NCBI GenBank assembly: GCA_047619485.1 | Contig: JBLHKE010000538.1 | Span: 1-5,582, forward strand | Length of the DNA: 5,582 nt | Source of the DNA: JBLHKE01 sp047619485 | GTDB taxonomy: Bacteria; Verrucomicrobiota; Verrucomicrobiia; Verrucomicrobiales; DEV007 | Direction: 5' to 3' | Part shown: piece after piece, positions 5,131-5,582 of the stretch | How the letters are laid out: every line of letters begins with the position of its first letter | Numbering within the stretch: position 1 is the stretch's first letter | Notes under the pieces: generated by a model | Database searches by the model: none | Seen by the model: the letters and a program-made list of their open reading frames with translations, nothing else | What the model was told of the DNA's origin: nothing | Program-made: the position numbers and the translations under genes

Positions 5131-5154
5131 CTGGCGACCTTTCAGGCCGCAAAA
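5131..5154. repeat. 24-bp direct repeat, first copy
   Basis: The segment ctggcgacctttcaggccgcaaaa matches 5197-5220 in 22 of 24 positions, at a 66-base offset. It contains the reversed form of the inner repeat. Confidence 0.85.
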
Positions 5155-5196
5155 ACCAAGATACGGCCCCCTAGAGCTGAGGCGCTGGGCTTTGTT

Positions 5197-5220
5197 CTGG
5201 TGACCTTTCAGGCCACAAAA
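5197..5220. repeat. 24-bp direct repeat, second copy
   Basis: This is the second copy of 5131-5154, differing at two positions (c to t, g to a). It lies just inside the right arm of the outer inverted repeat. Confidence 0.85.
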
Positions 5221-5225
5221 TTACG

Positions 5226-5243
5226 TTAACCTAACGCCAGTGG
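5226..5243. repeat. outer inverted repeat, right arm (partner 4981-4998)
   Basis: The sequence ttaacctaacgccagtgg is the inverted partner of 4981-4998 with one mismatch. It is followed by gtttagcc and then the palindrome at 5265-5280. Confidence 0.85.
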
Positions 5244-5264
5244 GTTTAGCCAGAGAAGGCTTAC

Positions 5265-5280
5265 TTTGGCTAAAGCCAAA
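5265..5280. repeat. palindrome tttggct-aa-agccaaa
   Basis: Perfect 7-bp arms surround a 2-base spacer. It has the same GGCT-nn-AGCC core as the palindrome at 5050-5065. It lies 38 bases beyond the stop of the minus-strand gene at 5319, where it could act as a transcript-end hairpin. Confidence 0.75.
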
Positions 5281-5318
5281 GCCACTTTTCTCGGCGACTG
5301 CTCTGGACGGCATTTCCC

Positions 5319-5582
5319 CTACTGCGTCTCGACCACGGCTCGCAGGTAATGCCTGCCAGCGCTATCAATTGCAACCACACTGCGCTCGGTCACACTCACG
5401 GTGCCGTCCCCGTTGTCCACGGGGGGGCCGATTGGCGCGGTAAAGCCAGCACCGCGATCCCAGCCGGCAAGATCTTGCGACCACTCGACGCTCCAGCCGA
5501 CATCTGGTCTGTCAGTGCGGCGGGTGTAGGTGATCGTCAGGAACTCGTCAGCGCCAATCGCATGCGTCCCGACCTGGGTGAT
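5319..5582 (-). CDS. C-terminal end of a secreted/surface protein, verrucomicrobial-type tail domain (partial)
   Basis: The minus strand is open from the right edge to a TAG at 5321-5319, giving 87 residues with coding-like composition and no interruption. It reads ADEFLTITYTRRTD, then VGWSVEWSQDLAGWD, DNGDGTVSVTERS and SAGRHYLRAVVETQ. The pattern F.tI.YtRR...D..v.VE.S.DL..W, then a GDGT...VT turn and a final RhyLR.vV strand, is the beta-rich tail I associate with large exported proteins of Verrucomicrobiota, often passenger, autotransporter-like or FG-GAP/discoidin proteins. The function-bearing N-terminal part lies outside the window, so the product cannot be named. The composition and the absence of breaks suggest an intact gene, unlike its neighbours. 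The association of this tail with the phylum is from memory. Confidence 0.65.
   Translation of the reverse strand: MTQVGTHAIGADEFLTITYTRRTDRPDVGWSVEWSQDLAGWDRGAGFTAPIGPPVDNGDGTVSVTERSVVAIDSAGRHYLRAVVETQ

Larger units (their letters stand above)
4843..5318. other. non-coding, repeat-rich stretch
   Basis: I see no convincing gene in these 476 bases. Bases 4843-4970 hold nothing recognisable. Bases 4970-5300 are a cluster of inverted repeats, direct repeats and short palindromes, listed separately. No T-rich intrinsic terminator serves either the sialidase remnant or the minus-strand gene at 5319. Confidence 0.6.

Overview
The window looks like an eroded accessory region from a soil or aquatic Verrucomicrobiota (or closely related PVC-group) genome. 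This placement is an inference. It rests on the C-terminal sorting/beta-type tail encoded at the right edge, on nucleoside-hydrolase and sialidase remnants of the kind common in that group, on the integrase-core insertion sequences, and on a dense cluster of GGCT-nn-AGCC palindromic repeats. Nothing here is an rRNA, a tRNA or a taxonomic marker, so the phylum is not proven.

Layout from left to right. Bases 1-70 are too short to identify. Bases 71-1025 are a decayed insertion sequence (copy 1) with both inverted-repeat ends; its transposase is broken by two in-frame stops, two frameshifts and loss of the N-terminal part. Copy 1 directly abuts 1026-1187, the severed C-terminal end of a DUF3298-type protein. 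Bases 1188-1572 are non-coding and hold a short hairpin, an 11-bp tandem repeat (five full units) and a weak candidate promoter. Bases 1573-2301 encode an apparently truncated alpha/beta hydrolase that stops just after the AHSQG nucleophile elbow. It overlaps a small probable lipoprotein gene (2291-2707) that starts at a TTG codon. Bases 2793-3990 are a second, structurally complete insertion sequence of the same family (copy 2), with 24/25 matching terminal repeats and a 341-residue transposase that seems to have lost its last 15 codons to one nonsense mutation.

The right third is a graveyard of catabolic genes. A nucleoside hydrolase remnant on the minus strand (4086-4402) lies head to head with the C-terminal piece of a sialidase on the plus strand (4450-4842). 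After it come about 480 bases of inverted and direct repeats with partial mirror symmetry (about 4970-5300). A partial gene on the minus strand (5319-5582) then runs off the right edge.

Few genes here appear intact: the lipoprotein ORF, possibly the copy 2 transposase, and the right-edge partial gene. I see no convincing new defence or biosynthetic system. The items most worth checking are the hydrolase-lipoprotein pair, the symmetric repeat cluster, and the way the insertion sequences sit next to gene fragments.
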